From Branchiostoma floridae (taxonomy: Eukaryota > Chordata > Leptocardii > Amphioxiformes > Branchiostomatidae): DNA of 64,000 nucleotides. The stretch is from contig NC_049991.1 in assembly GCF_000003815.2 (NCBI RefSeq), forward strand, positions 1,843,718-1,907,717, read 5' to 3'. The first letter of the stretch is position 1. Each line of letters begins with the position of its first letter. This document shows, one piece after another, positions 11,193-24,100 of the stretch. The position numbers and the translations under genes are program-made. Below the pieces are notes generated by a model. That model did not search any database and had not been told where the DNA came from. It saw nothing but the letters and a program-made list of their open reading frames with translations.

Positions 11193-14100
11193 GCTCTTGA
11201 TGACTGTTGGTAGAGGTAACTTGTCCACTGCCTGTTTTCCCTTCATGGCCTGCATGATAGTGAAACAGCACTTCTCTTGGAGAGAGTTGAATCTGCAACT
11301 TCGCATACCGAGCTCCATTTCCGTCTCCGCCGCGGTGGAACAGATGATCGGGTACAGCTCTTCCCCTCTGTTGATTGATCGGAAGGCCACGCCGAGCGAC
11401 TTCCCGTTTCTGTAGTACGTTAGAGTCCCGTTGTATAAGTTGAGGTGTACGCCGATCACGGTGGTCTGGTCGTAGAAGGGCTCCGTGTACTGCTGGTATT
11501 TGCCGTTGTGCCAGGTGGTTCCTTTGTACGACAGTCCCCAGCTTTCTTCATCGCGACCTGATTAGGGCACGGAGAACAACGTCAATAATTAATTTCATGT
11601 AGCAAACACAATTGCTTTGTATTCTGTATCTATATAGCGGGTATTAGTTGGCATAACACACCAGGCTTACAACATGCTTACATGACAAATAGTTAGGACT
11701 AATCCAAATTTTTCCATATTGAAAGGTCAGCTTTCCTGCTACATTTTGATTTTGATGGTGTAAAAAAACTTATATAGAGGATGGCTTAAAAACTGCAATT
11801 TATCTAATAAGCTACATGGTGTACTTGTTCCTGGTGGTTTTGTTTTCCCATTGACCTCTTCACTGCAAAGTCTGAAAACTACTTGCAAAATTTTTGTCCT
11901 GCCTTCTATAATTCTTGTCTAAGTGCTAAAAGTTATTACAGTATTATGATGCGTTGGATTTGGAAATAGACAGTTTCCTTGTCAGTAGCACCCTTCCCAA
12001 TAGGTGGTTTTTGGCTCAGTCTGTCCTTAAAGGCACTTAAACATGTGATTCCATTACTGTTATTAGCACTGCATGTGACTAGAGTGCTATCACGGACCCG
12101 AAACCACTTCAAACATTCCATTTTCTCCTTACCAAGGAATTACATTTTCAATATTCTATTTCTTCCCTCTTAGTGTCACTCCCACCAACGTTAAAAAATG
12201 GACGAGCCAGCAGAATTCCCCAAAGACTAGTCAATCCATTGTCAGTCCAGCCAACCATTTGCCATGCACCTGCTGCAGTAGTGATAAATGGTGCCCCTCC
12301 CCCGGCCCTGTTGGATTCTAATTGCTGAAATCTCACTACATTCCTCTGATTACTTTTTCTTGCGGCTGAATGCCTACGCCGGGAAATCTGGCCGACCGAT
12401 AATGAGAGAAACACTAGAAGACGTATTACCCCCGTCCGTCCTGAATCAATAAGAGTACGCTCTGAATAACACGTACACGCCTGGCTTTATGAAAGATTCA
12501 TGAATTGTCTCGCAGAAGAATACAAATTGCTTCTGACTATGTGTATGCCAAATAGGTTGTGCAGTACAGAGCCATTTTTACCATCTGGATAAAGAGGAAA
12601 ACTAGGGCATACGTCACAACGAGTAAAACATTTATAACTAGTGTTCTAGCCAGCCTGAATTTTTTTTCCGTCCCCTGGATTTTGAGTGGAAATACTGCCG
12701 AAGGCACTATGATCCAAAGAGATCAGGGGGCATAATGCTCCCCCAGGAAAATTTTGAAACACTGACACCCTGACTATTTCCTGCATTTTGAGGGGCAAAT
12801 TTTGCTGGAAGATAATCAGCTTGGTTCAATTAATATCTAAACATATAATAGATGCCGATTTTTGTCTGGCACAGAGGACTGAACGGGCAAAGTTTTTTTC
12901 TGTCCCCAGCTGCAAAATTCCATTAATGGACGGAAGGACGAACACTGACTAGAAACCTGCATTGTACAACTCACAAGAAAAAACAACAAATTTAATTAAT
13001 TATTCTTTTCAGGCAACAGAAACAGCCGAGGAACCACTATCAAGAGATTCTTTGCAGGCTGCAGCAACTGAAAAGGTGACCTTTGTAACGCGAGAGCACA
13101 CATAATAGCTGACTCAAACTTTGCAGCTGTCAGTCTTAACTATGTCTAATTGTTTGGACTTTGAGTTTGGCACAACATACTGGTACCATGGTTCAAGGTC
13201 AGCGGAGGGAAGGGGATGTTTGTTTCTTATCGAGCTGAATCAGCTTTCCGTGGGCGCCAAACCAGACGGAACAAATAACAAAGGTCGAGCCACTGGCAAC
13301 TTGTAAAGATGTTGCTTTCATTACATAAGACCCTTCCCAAATTAGAAACTGGTTGGATAAACACTTACAATGAATGACTTTTTGTTTTAGATTTCTGGTC
13401 CAAATTCAAAGGCAAATGTAGTGTTTGTACATGTATTTTTAAGGATTTATGCACATTCGATAAAAAATATCATGTAAAAACACAATTCAACCACCTGTTT
13501 GCAAATATTTTCTCCATGTTAAGGCAAAATTTTGGATCATGTTTTCTTCTTGATTTAAATGAAATGAAAGGCTTGATTTTGATCTATATACTTTTGTTCA
13601 TGTATGCACAATTCCTTACCATTGAAAGCTGGCCATACACAGGATTTGAAGGTACTTTGAAAATTTGTACTGTTGAAAAGAAAAACAAGACCTAATATAT
13701 ACCCACATGCCAAACTGTGATCTTTGACACAATCCATCCATAAGGCCTTCTCAAGTTCTGCTGTTCACCCACAAGCATACAAACACACATACATGTACAA
13801 ACACACATACAAACACCACCAAAAACATGACCTTCAGAAGGTAATGAACTGACCTAACAGGTTGATGTACTGATAGTTGCCCAGGTGCAGTAGAGCCTTC
13901 TTCGTCCCCACCCCCACCATCACCGACGTCCCGTGGGGGGGCTCCAAGAAGATCACCTCCCAGTAGTGTTCGCCCGTCGTAAACCCCTTGGTCCCCCGCA
14001 CGCCTGCCGTCCCGATGCTCGAATCCACCGGATCGACGTGAAAATACGCCGCTAATTGGCACGACGATAGCTGCACCTCCGGGGATTTGTTGTTGACGTC

Positions 14101-14193
14101 CCACCGCCAATTTTCGGGTTTAAAGTCCTGGTCGTCCTCGATCCAGCAAGGCATGGTCTGGGTGAGCGCTGTGGTGAGACAGAAGTGAGCCAT
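11172..14193 (-). CDS. SPSB3: SPRY domain / SOCS box protein, SPSB3-like (2 exons)
   Basis: Coding exons 14193-13854 and 11557-11172 (minus strand) join in phase at TTA-G/GT to give 241 residues. The SPRY/B30.2 core includes RGTKGFTTGEHYWEV (about residue 66), VMVGVGTKKALLH, the joint NLLG-RDEESWGLSYKG and FYRNG-like LTYYRNGKSLGVAF, then YPIICSTAAE. The C-terminus SLQEKCCFTI...LPLPTVIK fits a SOCS box (BC-box, then LPLP of the Cul-box). SPSB proteins are substrate receptors of Elongin B/C-Cullin-5 ubiquitin ligases. Vertebrate SPSB3 (about 355 residues) has a longer N-terminus, so an upstream exon could exist: the frame stays open before the ATG and a possible acceptor (CGCAG) lies 13 bases upstream of it. 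SPSB3 is the best match; another SPSB member is possible. Confidence 0.85.
12645..12957. mobile_element. CTAGCCAGC-family repeat, copy 2
   Basis: GTTCTAGCCAGCCTGAATTTTT at 12645 pairs with the inverted CACTGACTAGAAAC near 12943-12957. The interior matches 6893-7262. It lies in the single SPSB3-like intron. Confidence 0.55.
13013..13075 (+). other. Exon-like 63-bp open segment, unassigned
   Basis: A pyrimidine-rich TATTCTTTTCAG acceptor precedes 21 open codons (ATETAEEPLSRDSLQ...) ending GAAAAG/GTGACC. It is on the plus strand, antisense to the SPSB3-like intron. No partner exons or recognisable family were found, so it may be chance. Confidence 0.15.
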
Positions 14194-14229
14194 GGTCAGT
14201 CTACACCTGCGATAACCCTGGAGTGTCTA

Positions 14230-14240
14230 TATAGATCCCG
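14230..14240 (-). promoter_or_regulatory. TATA-like element upstream of SPSB3-like ATG
   Basis: The palindromic TCTATATAGA lies about 40 bp upstream of the start codon. If used as a TATA box the 5' UTR would be only about 15 nt. The alternative is that this is intronic and the ATG exon begins at the nearby CAG acceptor. Confidence 0.25.
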
Positions 14241-15082
14241 AGCCTTCCAAACAGGTTCTAGCCAGCGTTATCAAGTCTATGTCACATGCCTGCCCTCTGA
14301 ATAATGACGCTGCACGTAAGCCAGTCCAAAAAAAAGGCTATTATGCCGTAGCTTGCAAGGTCATCAGCATAGAAGGGTCGCCGTGGGAATAGTCTCTATA
14401 TCATCATGTTCCTGTAAGGCACCGCTGTGCATAATAAACCCTATAGTCCTGAATGTTTTTTTTACGAATTGATTTATGCTAATGGGGGGCGTTATATTGA
14501 AGCCGCTTTATGGCTTGCGGGCATGCTGGAACTGTTGTCATAATACGTTTCTGCTGTAAATGTCAAGATGATGAATATATAATATTCATGAAAATGATAA
14601 AAGGAAGAGCTTCACTCTATGCACAGGTGCAATGTTGAGATAAATATCATAACAAGCAGGTGTTCAAACACACAGTACATTTGCAAGGGTTTGAATACTC
14701 TCTCTCCAAAGAATTAAAGGAAAAAAACAGTGACAGCTTGCACTTGGCTCTTCTCCAATTTTTCAACAAAGACCAGACAGACAAGATAATCCCATGACTC
14801 TCATAATTAATTCACCAGTTTCTGACGTCAGTTCATTGGTCTCTGTCATAATGTGACCTTTCTGGACTGCCTTAGGGTCATAACTATAATGTCACTGTGT
14901 ATTAGATCTAAAAATGGTGACATTTTTTCAATGCTTGCTTACACGAAATCCTTGCATGGAATTCACAGGGTGAACAGCAAATATATCTTTAAGTTTGCTT
15001 TTGACTTAAAAATATGGTACAGAGTGCTACAGATGCATTGAAATGAAACACTATTGAATATGCCTTTGTGAGGGTATAATGC

Positions 15083-15290
15083 TAGTTCACCTTTATCCGT
15101 TGGGTAACCTATATCCGTTGCTTTCAAAAACAGGGTATTTGGTGATATCACGTTGACGGATGTTGGTTTAAAATTGCAATATTTTCAGTACATTGCAGTT
15201 TAAAACTACCACCCGTCGAACTGATGTGCCTAAATACACTGTTTTGCCAAACAACGGATATAGGTCACCCCGCGGATAAAGGTGAACTAG
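15083..15290. mobile_element. Palindromic MITE, TAGTTCACC family, copy 2
   Basis: TAGTTCACCTTTATCCG at the left and CGGATAAAGGTGAACTA at the right are exact inverted repeats. The inner GGTAACCTATATCCG and CGGATATAGGTCACC also pair. The 208-bp unit would fold as one hairpin. Confidence 0.75.
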
Positions 15291-15732
15291 CGTTATATTC
15301 CCATACAATGCACAGGTAGAAATCTTACCTTCTCTAAATGTAGCAGTCAGCCGGTTTGCATAAAAATTTGTATCCCATAGGATTTGTGCATTTCACAAAA
15401 GGATTACTGCAAATCCCATATGATTTTATGTTTAAATTGCATAGCGTTTCGTGCATTTTGTATAAAATTGGTTCGGATTACAAAGTTCTTGTGAATGCTT
15501 TTAAGGTATGCTTTTAAACAGGGTACAGTAATACAGTACGAAATAAAAGGCTTTCTCTCCTAGCAACAGACACACAGGTGTATTCCCATGGGCATATGAA
15601 CCAAACAGGTTGCATCCATAGAATAACAATACCTGAGGTCAACGACCTTACCACACCCTAGTTTACCTGTCCATCTGCCCTACTTATCAACTCAGCCAGA
15701 AAGATTTCATACAAATTTCTAATACCCTTTTT

Positions 15733-15795
15733 TGTCATTCTGACCAATCACAATGTGCATCTTTTGTCATTCTGACCAATCACAATGTGCATCTT
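15733..15795. repeat. Direct tandem duplication, about 33-bp unit
   Basis: TTTTGTCATTCTGACCAATC and the following ACAATGTGCATC are present twice back to back with no differences, which indicates a recent duplication. Each contains an inverted CCAAT box (ATTGG on the other strand). Confidence 0.7.
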
Positions 15796-15952
15796 AAATA
15801 ATTTGCATACATAACCTCCAAAAATGACTTCAATTCCCCTAGCCATAATGAACAAAACACTATGATTCACACTAAAGGGCACTGGAACAATGCAAAATTG
15901 GTACTGTATACTCGTAAAAATATATGGAAAAACATGTACCTACCCATTTAAC

Positions 15953-18900
15953 CTGAGGTAAATCCGAAATGATGGCACCTATTTTGGGAGCAGCACCTAG
16001 AACGGTGGCTGCCTTTGGTATGCTCACACTTCCACTCACTTTAATAGCTACACTATCCAAAACCTGAAAACAGAAAAAGGATTCTTAGAATTAATAAGAA
16101 GTATTTCATAACTAGCACAAAATACTACATGATAAAAAAATATTGGCACAGTGAAGAAAAATGATGTGCATCAAACCAAATCAAATCCATCAAAATATAT
16201 TTATGTTCAGGTTAGCCATCCATGTAAACAATATTCATTCAATATCTACGACTGGATTAAAAAACAAGTCAGAGAGTTTAACATGACTGTACTATGTCAT
16301 GTACTTCCAGGCGTTTTGAGTGACATCCATCAATCTTCCTTATCAGTAACACTTAAGACTAACAGAATAACTCAATACAAGTTACACTTAACTGGAAAAA
16401 TCGGTTGAACAGCTTTGTCTTCAAGATTATTTACGATCCATCCGAAGGACTTACAGCTGCAAACACTCAAACCCATACAAAAACTGCTGTAGGAGGTACT
16501 GTACTTTGCCAGTTCAAGGATGTCAACAATACTGTCTCCATAGTACTAGTCTGTACCAGCCATTGTATAGTTGTAGGATTCTGAACATTATAAGGACTTA
16601 CCATTAACCTCCTTGGAATCTACTCTGTTCAAACAGAATATGAAGACCATGATAACAGTGTTGGTCACAGTTAAGAGTTAATATTCACCAAAACAGCAAC
16701 CGAAGACAGCAAAGCTGTATCTTCAAAGATGACTGTGCTTCCTGGGTATTGACCTCTAACCTCCTGACGAGGCATAAATTATGATAATGATTTGTTTTGA
16801 TGATGCAATCCAAATGGTCTTGATTTGTGTCTCCTGTCTATTCGCCTGTATGCTAATATCATGCAATCAATTAGTAACTGTACAATTTTTGGCCTACTAT
16901 AGATTGGACAAAACACTAAATTGTAATGTTGTCTTTGAATATGCACCAATGACTCTATACATAAATATAGGGCACCTTGCATTGCAGGGGTAAGTCTGGG
17001 TCATATAAATATAGAGTTACCCATGACAGTAATGACATAAGGGTGCCTAAAGTGAGGGCCTGGCAACAATTAAGGAGACAACGTGACAGACGTCACAGAA
17101 AACATTTGGGCAGATACATCCGGACTCGTCTGCTATGTGGGGAACTAGATAAGGGCATTGGCCTTGAAGTGGTTGTGGCTGGTGAGACTGGTTTGGCTCT
17201 TAACAATTACCCTTGAAACTGAACCCTATATAGATTTATGGGCAGATCAGGAGTAATTAAGCACTGGACTGACTTTACATTTACATTACATGTACATCTG
17301 GAACTGTCACACACTGATACAATTGATACATCTAAATTATTATACTATTACATCATACCAAGACTTTAAGTACTGTTATTAAAATTTTACATGTACACTG
17401 GCTTCCAACAAATAACTCCAATGCACTTTGCATTCGCCTAGTTCACCGCTATCGCAAATGCGAATACAATATACAGTCCGGATTCAGACATTGGTTGGAA
17501 TTGGTCACTGCTATTAAAATTTTTTGTTTGAGGACACTAAATTTTCTCAGCTTCTAATTTAGCATTGAAACGTATACTTTCTCAGGTACGCATGACATAA
17601 ATAAAACACATTACATCCAAGCTCTTCCATGGGTGATATGTAATACACTGTGTTGTAAATTCTTTATTGTACAACATTGGTGTATTCTGTATCATCAAAT
17701 CTACCAGCCCAACCACGGGTACAGTTTAAACAAGGAGAGTTTGGTCATCTGACTCTGAATTCTTGGAAATGCGGCTTACTTACTAAAACAAGCCTGTCAG
17801 AACTACTTGGACTTTGCCAAGTCCTTGACGCAGGGAAAATTTATAGGACTTCATTTGGGGATGGCAAGTTGACAACTACTCGACATATTGGACGAGTCAA
17901 GGGGCGTTGTACAGCACACTGGGCTTAGCCTGGTTACCAGACCTCAGCCCGATCTCAAAAATATCTATCGTGTGCACAAGAGAAATTTTTGAGTTTGGGC
18001 TGGGGTCTGGTATCCAGGCTACTGTGGGCTGTGTCAAGGTTAGATAACTTACTAGTAGTATAACTTAAGATATCTACTTATCAGCCCTATTGGGCAAAAT
18101 AAAATGTAGGTTTTCCAACATCTAAGCCGAGAGTTGGTTTACATATACAACACTTATTGTAAATGAGTGTGTGATGATATTTCTTAATTTTGGTGCCATC
18201 CTATTCTAATATTAAAGTTTACATAAGTTTAAAGCTCTCTCACAAAATATTGTTGGTCAATGCTAATGATGAGTATGATAAAAAATAAAAAATTATGATG
18301 ACACCCAGGCAACATTATGACAGTCAGAGCAATGGAAATAATTTTTCTTGATGAAAAAATGTAAAAATAGTATTACAGATGGTAACGACAAATAAAAACA
18401 ACAGTAAAAACAACAACAAGGAGCATATGTTTTTGATAATCTGCCGACCAGGGATTGACACATCTGTGAAATCTGACAAATTTTGGGGGGCAATGACATT
18501 AGACTAAATCTTAGCAGGCATCAAATAAGCCAGAAAGTGGAACCCCCTTGGAAAAACCCCTCACTACCTGCCATCTTAATAGCCCCCTTAGGAATTACTT
18601 TGACAGGTGCAAAATGGACACCTCCTATAATGACTGCAACTAAAATCCTGGCGCCAAAAAAACAACAAGACACAACATGTCTTCGTGCCATACACGTCAG
18701 AAGAATCTTCCAGGTGGATGGTCATTTTTGGTGTTGACGTTCAAGCATTTAGTGTCCTTGCAAGGTGGTAACAAGATCTAGAAACTGGACAGACGGGGTC
18801 TTTAAAAACAACATGGAACCAAATTTCAAGCAAAGCTTGAGAATTCTATGGTACAAAACGTTACATGTAATCCAACTAGCGGGCTAAGCTTTCGTAGAGT

Positions 18901-19315
18901 CATCTGAAAAAGAACGAATCCGACAAGTCCAGTCGAAATGTCGTGAGCTAGTCGGCCCCTTTAGTGGCTTCAGGCAAAATCTTGATCCATGAAAGTCGTG
19001 TTGTTTTGCTCGACGAAGCGGAATGGTTTCAGCAAGGTAGTTCAGTCCAAAACAACAGAGAACACACAAAAAATGGCGCCCTTACCTGTTTCTATATCCC
19101 TCTATTTAAAAGAACCCCGCAATCTTGTGTTCTCGGTGACAGCTGTAAAGCGCAACATGTAGTTAAAGGCTCTGTCCCGAGTGGTATATCTATAATCTCT
19201 ACACACGGCAAAGGCCAACTTCTTATTTACCTTTGTTGAACAACTCAAAACCAGTTGGAACCAGTTCCGTACTGGGTATTGCTGTCACTCCCCCAGTCGT
19301 CACATTTGGAGCAGT
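15953..19315 (-). CDS. Possible unknown gene, three in-phase exons, partial
   Basis: Three minus-strand segments chain in phase with GT-AG borders: 19315-19231 (VTTGGVTAIPSTELVPTGF), 18639-18568 (VIIGGVHFAPVKVIPKGAI) and 16047-15953 (IKVSGSVSIPKAATVLGAAP). The junctions are phase 1 each time. All three are rich in Gly, Val, Pro and Ala and share a loose GGV...VP.G layout, as if derived from one repeated exon. No start codon exon or stop codon was found and I do not recognise a family. It may be a small secreted or membrane protein gene, or a coincidence of open frames. Confidence 0.3.
17930..18022. mobile_element. Hairpin MITE, AGCCTGGTTACCAGAC ends
   Basis: TAGCCTGGTTACCAGACCTCAGCCC pairs with the inverted GGGCTGGGGTCTGGTATCCAGGCTA about 90 bp away. 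The loop contains ATTTTTGAG and its mirror. It belongs to the same hairpin family as 3568-3667. Confidence 0.7.
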
Positions 19316-19879
19316 CTAAAATCGATGCTCAAGCGTCACAGTTACAATATTTGCAGCCCTAAATACCCTCCAAGGTGCTACAAATATATTGTGGCAGTGT
19401 CTAATAAGGAATTTGACGAACGATTGGAAATCTAGGAGAAAACGTAAATATAGGCATTGTTGGGAACCGGGGGCAGCAACATTACCCAGAACAGCGGATG
19501 ATTGTTTACTACACTGTGATTGGCTGATGAGGACAACGCCTACAGACCTGCCTACGCCAGAGGCGCTATGATTGGTCGTCATATGATTGGATCATACGTC
19601 AACAGGAAGGGTGTAGGATGTCTCGAAATGTGCTGATCTGGCAAAAGAAAGAACTTTGGCACGGCTTCAAAAGGTCGACAACCTGAAAAACATCATGTGA
19701 TGCCCTAGTTTTCAGATTCATGCAAAATTTCAGAATTATTTTCTCCACCAAATTCACCTGTCGGTCAAAAAAGATAATTGCATCATACAGAATCCAGTAC
19801 GAAATGATATGCAGAGGTTATGTACTGTTATGTATAGATATGTTTGTATATATATCATAAACGGTATGTTCATGTCATA

Positions 19880-20225
19880 TGTGTGATCTGTAAATGTCAA
19901 CGTCATTCCAGCTACAATGTATTTGTAATAATATCTCTAAAACTGGATGCAATTCGGAGATTCACTTCTGGCCTTTTTGACTGACATCCATCACTCTTAT
20001 CAAACGTCACTAGTAAAATGAACTGACAGAACAAATCAAGATTGAATTGATAGATAACATTGTTATTGATTTATTTGAGTCTGCCAGCTCACTCCAGTGA
20101 CGCAGAAGAAGAGTGATGGATGTCACTCAAAACGTCCTGAAGTAAATCTCAAAGTTTTTAGAGATTGGGATATTGTACAGATCGTATCAAAATTGTAGGG
20201 GTCGAAATGTCTTGAAAGAACTATT
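19880..20225. mobile_element. MITE with GACATCCATCACTCTT arms
   Basis: TGACATCCATCACTCTT at about 19981 is inverted as AAGAGTGATGGATGTCA at about 20109. Flanking TCTCTAAAA.TGG and TTTTTAGAGA segments also pair. A fragment (TGAGTGACATCCATCA) is at about 16318. Confidence 0.55.
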
Positions 20226-20318
20226 ATGAAGGTTACATAAAACGTAAATAAAGAAATTGAAATGAGAACTTGGGCTCAAGACTTGAGGAGTAGTGCCCTG
20301 GGAACGAGAGAAATTCTA

Positions 20319-20350
20319 TCACGTGACATTTTTGACGAGTTCTCGCGAGA
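20319..20350. promoter_or_regulatory. PICK1 promoter motifs: E-box TCACGTGA and TCTCGCGAGA
   Basis: TCACGTGA (20319-20326) is a palindromic E-box of the USF/MiT type. TCTCGCGAGA (20341-20350) is a perfect match to the palindromic CpG promoter element bound by BANP in mammals. They lie 190 and 166 bp upstream of the PICK1 ATG. There is no TATA box, which fits this class of housekeeping-like promoter. Confidence 0.55.
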
Positions 20351-20515
20351 TGTCGTCTACGTGGAATGAAAACGAAGCTCCGGTTACGATATTATTTTTC
20401 TCCAGTTTGGGACACAGAAATATGGCAAATTTCGCACGCTAGACAGCACTGAACTGAACATTCCAGTACAAGAACTTTTGGAGACGTCGGAATCGTGGAT
20501 TTCTTCGAAGCCAAC

Positions 20516-21076
20516 ATGATGGACTACGAGCTGGAAGAGGATAAATTGTAAGAGAATTCGGACACCTGTTATGCATTTTTATTATCCGCCCCTCCCCTTT
20601 GTTGTGATAACCTATGTGATGTTTCTTTACCTGGGATATTCCTACCGAACCAGGATGCGACCTAGGTTATAAAGTTTATTCCTAACAGGACTAGATAATG
20701 CTTCTTTGCTTGATGTGCTACAAAGCATATCAAAGAAGAAGAAAGAAGAAAGCTATTGCCTATAATTGGGTTCGCTTAAAAGGCTGGGCTGTCTACCAGG
20801 CCAGGCTACTTGGCCTGTCTACCTGGCCTGGCTATCACGTCAGGCTACTCAGATCCCCCCATTCATAGCCCCATCATATGGCACTCAGCCAAAATAGCTG
20901 ATTGACAGGCATAGTAATTGCTGATCTCCAACCCTGCTAGTGCCAGTGACCCAAGGTTGCCCTGTCCACCACTGGCTGGGCCCTTCGGGAATGTGTCTGG
21001 GAGGCCTTGCAGCATGTCAGGAACACAAGTACCAGCACTGTGTTTGTGTCTATTTGTTGGTGTGTAAATGTGTGTG

Positions 21077-21123
<47 letters not shown>

Positions 21124-24100
21124 ATGCCTCTGTGAAAATTCAAGCGTCTCAGACGGCGAAACGCCGTTTGCGACAACCGTCCAAGGCGTCTTAAATTATT
21201 GGGACGCTTTGGACGGTTACGGCGGCGGACGGCATGGGACGGGCTTTTGAACGCCCGACGAAACGTCCAAGACGGTCCGAACGGCATAACAAACGCTTGG
21301 ACGCGTCTAGATTGGCACTTTAGACGCGTCCGGTCGGACGTTCGGGACGTCCGAGACGGCGTCTGAAAGCGGGCAGCCGGACGCTCCCGCGCTCCGTCGG
21401 GCGGGCCCCCCGCTGGGAACAGACGTCTCTGCGGACGGACCAGACGCCGATTGCGACGGACGTAAATGACGTAATCCAGGCTGCTGGGACGGATCGGACG
21501 CCGGTTGCGACGGGCATAAACGGCGTAATCCAGGCCGCTGGTACGGGCGGTAGCCTCCACCACGCCTTCCCACGGGGGGTACAGATCGTAAAATTCGACA
21601 GAAAATGGAATGAAAGGCCAAGAGGCTGTCATCGCTATATTATTAAAGGTTACTCTCACCTCTCAAATAAACGTACCGGTACGTTTATTTTTTTCCGCCT
21701 CAAAATCCACCCGGTACGTCCTTATTTTAGACGGTACGTTTATTTTTTTTTTCAAATTGGGGCTTTCTTTACTAACCAGGGACCCCAAAAATATTGAAAG
21801 TTTGGTATTTTCTGCCCATATTTCCGCTGTATTTTTGCTTAATATTCACTATTTTTCGGACGAGGCATCGCGGATTTCCCTGCCGCTAGCGCTATGACCC
21901 AAACCAAGGAGGTTGAAACCTCCTTGCCCAAACATAACTAGGGATGCGTACCGGTACGCAGGACCAGTTCTGGACTTGCAAAAACGTTTTGGTTCAGGTC
22001 CAAAAATAGCGGAACACAAGTGATTCGGTACTGGACTCGTAAAAAAATATATCCTTTTCGTTTAAGACCATCTTTAACCTTCCAAAAATCTTGAAATGTT
22101 GCGCTGAACAAAGACGAAAACATCGAGGTCACATGCTACACACACAGTCGCTTACTTCCGTAAATTCTCTATCAAAACACAGAAATGAACCACCAAACAA
22201 ACAAATTAAAAAGTTACCAATACTTTTCCACTATTTTTCACCCGTAGTCAACTTGTTTTAATGTTCCAGCAACGAAAAAATCATTCCAAAACAAAGCATA
22301 GCGTTCAATCGGCTCGAAAAGATCCGCCATGTTGGATTCATCAACTCACGCCGAATCTCGCGGTAATGCGCGAGAGAATCATATATTTTCTGCAGTACCC
22401 GTATTTCTCGATAGGGGGCAGTGTCTATGACCTTGGTTTCTGCAACATTGAAAATAGCACAAGTGGTGAATAAGGTAATTTAAGTTGGAATGTTTCTTCA
22501 AAATGTTATTTTGTAACAATGATTATAAAATAAACTTCTTTTTTTATTTCTTCAATTTTTATTTTCAGTCATTTTTTTACTTTTATTTTAATCTTTGTTG
22601 ATGGTGTGACACTCAGATAAAGAAAATATGTGCAATAACATGGGAATTATTCTGTTCATTATTTATACAATTAACTGATATGGTAATAAAAGATAAAAAA
22701 TAAAAAATAACTGATATGGTACTGAGTCATAAATAAATAAAAAGAGCCTACCTGCTTATCATCTTCTCTTGGACTGAAGTAGCATGGGCACAGTTTACAT
22801 GTCAATTTGGTAATTTTCCGGGGGGTACTTTTATTCCAGGGGGTACTTTTATTAGATTTTGAAGATTTGTCCGGGGGGTACTTTTATTCCAGGGGGTACT
22901 TCTATTTGAGAGGTGAGAGTAATATCTGGGCCAAACTCCTAGCAAAATATTTTTTCTTCAAGACACAGTTTTAGTTTGTCAGGCAGTACGGTAGAAACTC
23001 ATAACGGGCCGGTGCATTTAATTTGGAACGTGCGTAGACGGCTGCCCGGACGTCGTTTCTGACGCCGTCCGGTCACGGCTATAATTTTATGGCCTGTTGG
23101 GACAAGCGTTGCCGGCCACATACCAAACAAACAAATATTCAGCCAGGCAGTGAATTGTAGAAGACCACCCACCACCGGGCCGTCAGGTTTAGCTAAAATC
23201 AAACACAACTTGAACAAATTTCTTCGTAAATTGTTTCCACGTACTCCGCGGCATTTAATCAACTTTGCTACATGTACGAAATTCAATCCGGCCTTCAATC
23301 GTGTCCGCGGCTTTTTGTGCCGCCGTGCCGACACGTTACATCAGAATGGACGAGCCCACATAACATCAAGGGTAAATACAGGACGTTTGAAATTTTCTAT
23401 CGTAAATTTTAATTGCACCAGTATTTGCTAAAGACTGGATATATAAATGTGAAATAACGTTAAATTTTCTACAAAGATCATAAGTCATTTTTTTTATTTC
23501 GAGGTAGCGAAATAAAGTCTTCCGTTTCATAAGTTCCTAACCCCAAGTAGTTGGAAGAGCCGACTAAGATTTTGATTGGCACCGGCAAAATCGGTAGGTG
23601 CTATCTCATTATCTGTTGTCTAAATCTACATTTTAACAGCATTATCATTCTTAATAGAAACCACAGATATTTTTTACAAGTATTCTACAACGTGTTCATA
23701 ATTCTTTTTATTTTGTGGCATCAAAACAAGATCCTAAATTTTATCATTTCTTCGCGTATGTGGGGAGGGCACCCGTAACAACAAGTCGTCGGTAAACTTT
23801 GCAACAGATGAATGTACAAAAAATTAGAATAAAATGCGAAGTATTCACTTACCGGCGCCTGCAAAGTATCGACAATCAGCTAACGGAAGAACCGCTGCTT
23901 CTTTTGACGTCTGTCACATCTGTGATTTCTGCTGTCCAAGGTTTGCTGCTTCGAGTAAGTAGTATAATTTTTCCCCCTTGTCGGCGCACGACAAATACTT
24001 TTGGTACATGTACATTCTTTTTAGTATAAATAACGGATACAGTCATCGCCGTAAACCCAACCTCAGCACAATGTCGTACAAACATCAGCTGCTACGTCTA

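Larger units (their letters stand above)
14194..20515. other. Region between divergent SPSB3-like and PICK1 genes
   Basis: It holds MITEs (15083, 17930, 19880), a 40-bp direct duplication (15733-15795), a possible three-exon unknown gene on the minus strand (15953-19315) and the PICK1 promoter at the right end. Remaining parts (14260-15060, 16450-17900 and most of 18020-18500) show no supported gene or clear repeat structure. Confidence 0.5.

Noticed and set aside
13751-14110. 119-residue minus-strand frame overlapping the SPSB3-like first exon
   Set aside because: It is an out-of-frame shadow of the SPRY exon and reads as GDGGGGDEEG-type compositional sequence.
20937-21659. 240-residue minus-strand open frame
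   Set aside because: It lies across a microsatellite (translating as Thr-His repeats) and the CG-word arm of a transposon. The product is low-complexity Arg/Pro/Ser and its borders ignore the element junctions.
23150-23431. 93-residue plus-strand frame inside the transposon nest
   Set aside because: No domain or conserved motif is seen, and codon composition follows the host element; not called as a gene or transposase.
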